NCBI RefSeq assembly: GCF_004124325.1
Contig: NZ_QBDT01000001.1
Coordinates: 682,001 to 746,000, forward strand
DNA: 64,000 bases
Source of the DNA: Streptomyces sp. L2
GTDB lineage: Bacteria; Actinomycetota; Actinomycetes; Streptomycetales; Streptomycetaceae
Direction of reading: 5' to 3'
Position 1 is the stretch's first letter; every line of letters begins with the position of its first letter. This document shows positions 61,032 through 64,000 of the stretch, piece by piece. The translations under genes and the position numbers were made by a program. The notes beneath the pieces are model-generated. The model did no database searches. It saw nothing but the letters and a program-made list of their open reading frames with translations, and was not told the origin of the DNA.

Positions 61032-63122
61032 TCAGATGCGACACAGACGGAGAACCGTCGCATCGAGATCGCCGCGCAGCCCGGTCCGCAGACCGTGGTG
61101 CCGGAGGACGGCACCTCGGTGCACTTCGCCCGTTTCACGGCATTCGTACGACGCGGCCGGGTCGAGTCCGCGCAGCCGCAGGGCCGGGACCGGTTCGCCG
61201 TACCGCTGCGACTGGAGCCAGGCGAGCACCACCGTCTCGTCGCCGAGGACGTACTGGACGGCGCTGAGGCCGCCCGCCGGCGGGCGCAGCCGGTACAGGT
61301 CGCCGTGCTGGACGACGGGCCGTATCTCCTTGTAGAGGTCCACCCAGGCGCGGGCCTCGGCGAGGTCCTCCTCGCTCCACTCGGTGAGGTCGCCTCCGAC
61401 GCCGAGGACTCCCGCCATGGCGCTGACGAAGCGGTAACGCAGGCTGCTCAACCGGCCGTTGAGCTGGCTGTTCGGGCTGTCGGTGACCCAGGCGGCCATG
61501 ACCCGGGCGGGGTGGACCTGGCTGAACCCGTGCTGGATGGCGAGCCGGTCCAGCGGGTCGGTGTTGTCGGAGGTCCACACCTGGTCGGTGCGGCTCAGCA
61601 CCCCCAGGTCGATCCGGCCGCCGCCGCCCGAGCAGGACTCGAAGGCGACCTCGGGGTGCGCGGCGCGCAGCCGGTCCAGCAGGGCGTACAGGGCGTGGGT
61701 GTGGTCGGTCCACAGGCGTTGCGGGTACGGCTCCCCCGGCCAGCCGGCGTCGGTGAAGCAGCGGTTGAAGTCCCACTTCACATAGTCGACGGGCGCACTG
61801 GAGAGCAGGGTGTGCAGCTGCTCCCACAGGTACTCCTGGACGTCCTCGCGGGCCAGGTTCAGGACGAGCTGATTGCGGAATTCCGTCCGCTTTCGCCCCG
61901 GTTGATACTGCACCCAGTCAGGGTGCGCGCGGTAGAGATCGCTGTCGGGGTTGACCATCTCGGGTTCGACCCAGATGCCGAACCGCATGCCGAGGCCGTG
62001 CACCTGGTCGGCGAGGGGCTTCAGGCCGTGCGGGAAGCGGTCGGGGTTGGGCGTCCAGTCGCCGAGTCCGGCCCGGTCGCTGGTGCGGGCGCCGAACCAG
62101 CCGTCGTCCACGACGAACAGCTCGACGCCGATGGCGGCGGCCCGCCGGGCGAGCGCGGTCTGCTGCTCCTCGGAGATGTCGAAGAAGGTGGCTTCCCAGG
62201 AGTTGAACAGCACCGGCCGGTCCCGGTCCGCGTCCGGGATCACGTGCGCGCGCTGGTAGGCGTGCCAGGTGCGGCTGGCCCCGCCGAAGCCGCCGTCGCT
62301 CCACAGGCCGGCGAAGACCGGGGTGGTGTAGGAGCGGCCCGGCTCCAGGAGGAGCAGACCGGAGTCGTCGTGGCCGGCGCCGCCGGTGATCTGCACGCGC
62401 GCGTCCGGGAGCTGGGCGACCGCGATCCGCCAGGAGCCGGACCAGCCGAGGGCGCAGCCGTAGACCTCGCCGCGCTCCTCGGTGGCGTCGGTGTCGAGGG
62501 CGACCCAGGGCAGGTGCTGGTGTCCGGTGTGGCCGCGGCGGCTGCCGATGACCTTCTCGCCGTAGGTGAGGGGCGCGCTGGTGAGCAGGGACTCGGCGGC
62601 CCAGCGGCCGTGCAGCTGGGAGAGCCGCCAGCCGTCGCGGTCGGGCAGGGTCCAGGTGGCGGCGTCGGCGCGCAGCAGTTCCACGGGCGCGGGGCCGCCG
62701 TTGTGCAGGGTGACCCAGCGCTCGACGACGTCGCCGCGCATCCGGTAGTGCAGGGTGATCGCGAGCCCGTCGTCGTCGAAGCGCAGTCGCAGCGCGTCGT
62801 CGTCCGTCTCGTACGACACGAAGCACCACTCGGTGCCGCGCCGCTCACCGGTGCGGACGGACAGGGCGGGGCGGGTGAAGCGGGGGCCACCCTCGACGGG
62901 GTACTCCTCGCGGCCGTCCAGCGGGGACTCGAAGGGGCGGTACGCGGGCAGCGGGTCCGCCGCCAGGGCCTCGGCGTCGGCGAGGGCGATGCGCGGGCCC
63001 CAGTGCAGGTGGACCAGCTCGTCCGCCTCCGCGAGGTGGAGGGCATAGCTGCTGCCGGGGCCGGACAGGAGCCAGGTACGGCCGTTCTCGGCGATCTCCG
63101 CCATCTCCGCCATCTCCGCCAT
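61032..63122 (-). CDS. GH36-family alpha-galactosidase
   Basis: A 696-residue glycoside hydrolase. The N-terminal beta-supersandwich runs to about residue 300. The catalytic barrel contains VLFNSWEATFFDISEEQQ, LFVVDDGWFGARTSDR, FGIWVEPEMVNPDSDLY, the nucleophile Asp in APVDYVKWDFNRCFTDAGWP and the acid/base Asp in QVWTSDNTDPLDRLAIQ. These are all GH36 hallmarks. No signal peptide, so it acts inside the cell on imported alpha-galactosides. The start has three in-frame ATGs at 9-base intervals; the first has GAGG six bases upstream. Confidence 0.92.
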   Translation of the reverse strand: MAEMAEMAEIAENGRTWLLSGPGSSYALHLAEADELVHLHWGPRIALADAEALAADPLPAYRPFESPLDGREEYPVEGGPRFTRPALSVRTGERRGTEWCFVSYETDDDALRLRFDDDGLAITLHYRMRGDVVERWVTLHNGGPAPVELLRADAATWTLPDRDGWRLSQLHGRWAAESLLTSAPLTYGEKVIGSRRGHTGHQHLPWVALDTDATEERGEVYGCALGWSGSWRIAVAQLPDARVQITGGAGHDDSGLLLLEPGRSYTTPVFAGLWSDGGFGGASRTWHAYQRAHVIPDADRDRPVLFNSWEATFFDISEEQQTALARRAAAIGVELFVVDDGWFGARTSDRAGLGDWTPNPDRFPHGLKPLADQVHGLGMRFGIWVEPEMVNPDSDLYRAHPDWVQYQPGRKRTEFRNQLVLNLAREDVQEYLWEQLHTLLSSAPVDYVKWDFNRCFTDAGWPGEPYPQRLWTDHTHALYALLDRLRAAHPEVAFESCSGGGGRIDLGVLSRTDQVWTSDNTDPLDRLAIQHGFSQVHPARVMAAWVTDSPNSQLNGRLSSLRYRFVSAMAGVLGVGGDLTEWSEEDLAEARAWVDLYKEIRPVVQHGDLYRLRPPAGGLSAVQYVLGDETVVLAWLQSQRYGEPVPALRLRGLDPAASYECRETGEVHRGAVLRHHGLRTGLRGDLDATVLRLCRI
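63094..63122 (-). repeat. Threefold 9-base repeat at a start codon
   Basis: ATGGCGGAG is repeated three times (last copy followed by ATCGCCG), giving MAEMAEMAE at the N-terminus of the galactosidase and three alternative start codons in frame. Confidence 0.9.
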
Positions 63123-63290
63123 CAAGACCTCACAGGTGTCAACAGAGCCGATCAATCCCGAACATCATCGGGTGTGAGGTACGCCCTGACAATGCCTGTG
63201 GACAACTCATTGCCCGAGGAAATCGATGTCGTATCGTCGACGGGTGCCCGTCGGCGAGCCGCGCCGGCGGCGCCGACCGGGAGGAGCCCC

Positions 63291-64000
63291 CGTGACGCAG
63301 CAGGTCCCGTCGACCGAGCCCGAGCTGGCCGGAGTCCGCAACTTCCGCGACGTCGGCGGACTGCCGGCGCGGGACGGACGGCGGGTGCGCCACGGCGTGC
63401 TGTTCCGCAGCGGGCACCTCGCCCACGCGACCTCCGAGGACGCCGCGTTCCTCGCCTCGCTGGGCCTGCACACGGTCTTCGACTTCCGCAACGCCGCCGA
63501 CCAGAAGCTGGAGGGGCCGGACGTCGCGCTCCCCGGGGTGCGCAATGTGAACCTTCCGCTGAGCGACCCGGCGGACGGCGCGGAGTTCTGGAAGATGGTC
63601 CGCGACGGCGACCTCGACCAGCTGCGCGGGATCCTCGCCGACGGCAAGGCGGCCGGCCGGATGATCGCCTCCTACCGGCAGATCGTCAGGGACCGCACCG
63701 CCGAGCACTCCCGGGTGCTGCACGCGCTCGCCGAGGACAGCGTGCCCGCGCTGATGCACTGCGCGGCCGGCAAGGACCGCGCGGGCATCTCGATAGCCGT
63801 GACGCTGCTCGCCGTGGGCGTGGAGCGGGACGCGATCGTCGCGGACTACCTGGAGTCCAACGCCAGGCACCGCCGCTACAAGGTCCACCGCAGCGGCAGC
63901 GCGGAGACCGCGTACACCCCCGAGGTGATGGAGCTGCTCAGCCCGTTGTTCGAGGCGCGCGCCGAGTACCTGGCGGCGGCCTTCGACAGCATCGAGCAGC
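63291..64000 (+). CDS. Tyrosine-protein phosphatase, 3' end cut by window edge
   Basis: At least 236 residues from a GTG behind GGGAGGAG. GVRNFRDVGGLPARDGRRVR near residue 12 and LFRSGHLAHATSEDAAFLAS are the start of the Tyr_phosphatase3 family. The active site LMHCAAGKDRAGISIAVTLL near residue 160 gives HCxxGKxR with the catalytic Cys and Arg. It dephosphorylates phosphotyrosine or phosphoinositides in related proteins. The frame stays open to the window end, so the C-terminus is missing. The galactosidase gene is divergent, 168 bases away. Confidence 0.88.

Overview
The window is chromosomal DNA from a Streptomyces-type actinomycete. Support comes from very high GC with G/C-ended codons, GTG starts, ATGA/GTGA-coupled operons, conservon-type signalling operons, DUF574 methyltransferases, pSAM2-like integrase debris at a tRNA-Pro gene, and a c-di-AMP riboswitch in front of a LysM-M23 endopeptidase. 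No replication origin, rRNA operon or CRISPR array is visible.

Layout. 1-5.2 kb: a truncated gene at the left edge, a decayed histidine kinase/response regulator fusion, and a short conservon-like operon (sensor kinase, roadblock protein, unknown protein). 5.4-13.6 kb: a PucR-type regulator, secreted proteins (PL14-like lyase, DUF3472-like protein, phosphoesterase), an MFS transporter, a beta-propeller protein, and an ECF sigma factor fused to a zinc-finger, a membrane segment and a ricin-like domain. 14-15.9 kb: an SDR dehydrogenase and a fumarylacetoacetate-hydrolase-family protein. 16-18.6 kb: a truncated IS3 element, then the xis-int scar of a pSAM2-like integrative element ending in tRNA-Pro(GGG). 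18.7-28.4 kb: DUF309 protein, cobF/cobK, TauE-type exporter, acyl-CoA ligase, thiolase, lipase, and a stretch where dps and a second gene are both broken by short palindromic insertions.

The most interesting object is at 28,582-37,715. A 9.1-kb integrated element sits inside a Cof-type HAD phosphatase gene, bounded by a 16-bp direct repeat. It carries a tyrosine integrase, a RepA-like AAA ATPase, several small genes, an HK97-type major capsid protein with its prohead protease (capsid gene first, reversed from the usual order), an HTH regulator, and non-coding DNA with iteron-like repeats. I see no portal, large terminase or tail gene. It looks like a compact capsid-encoding phage satellite. 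In size and content it recalls the phiRv1/phiRv2 elements of Mycobacterium tuberculosis and capsid-forming PICIs. Five genes in it share the leader motif ACAACTGAA/T, ACAATTGAA in one case.

37.7-64 kb is again host DNA: the HAD 5' fragment, a glutamine-synthetase-like/amidohydrolase pair (a split FluG), a NUDIX-like protein, a second identical tRNA-Pro, a LysR regulator, the threonine catabolic pair tdh-kbl, a full conservon (sensor kinase, roadblock, DUF742, GTPase, plus GAF protein), a vWA protein, a methyltransferase, a PAP2 phosphatase, a metallo-beta-lactamase-fold hydrolase, a TetR regulator, an SGNH hydrolase, the riboswitch-controlled endopeptidase, a GH36 alpha-galactosidase and a tyrosine phosphatase cut by the right edge.
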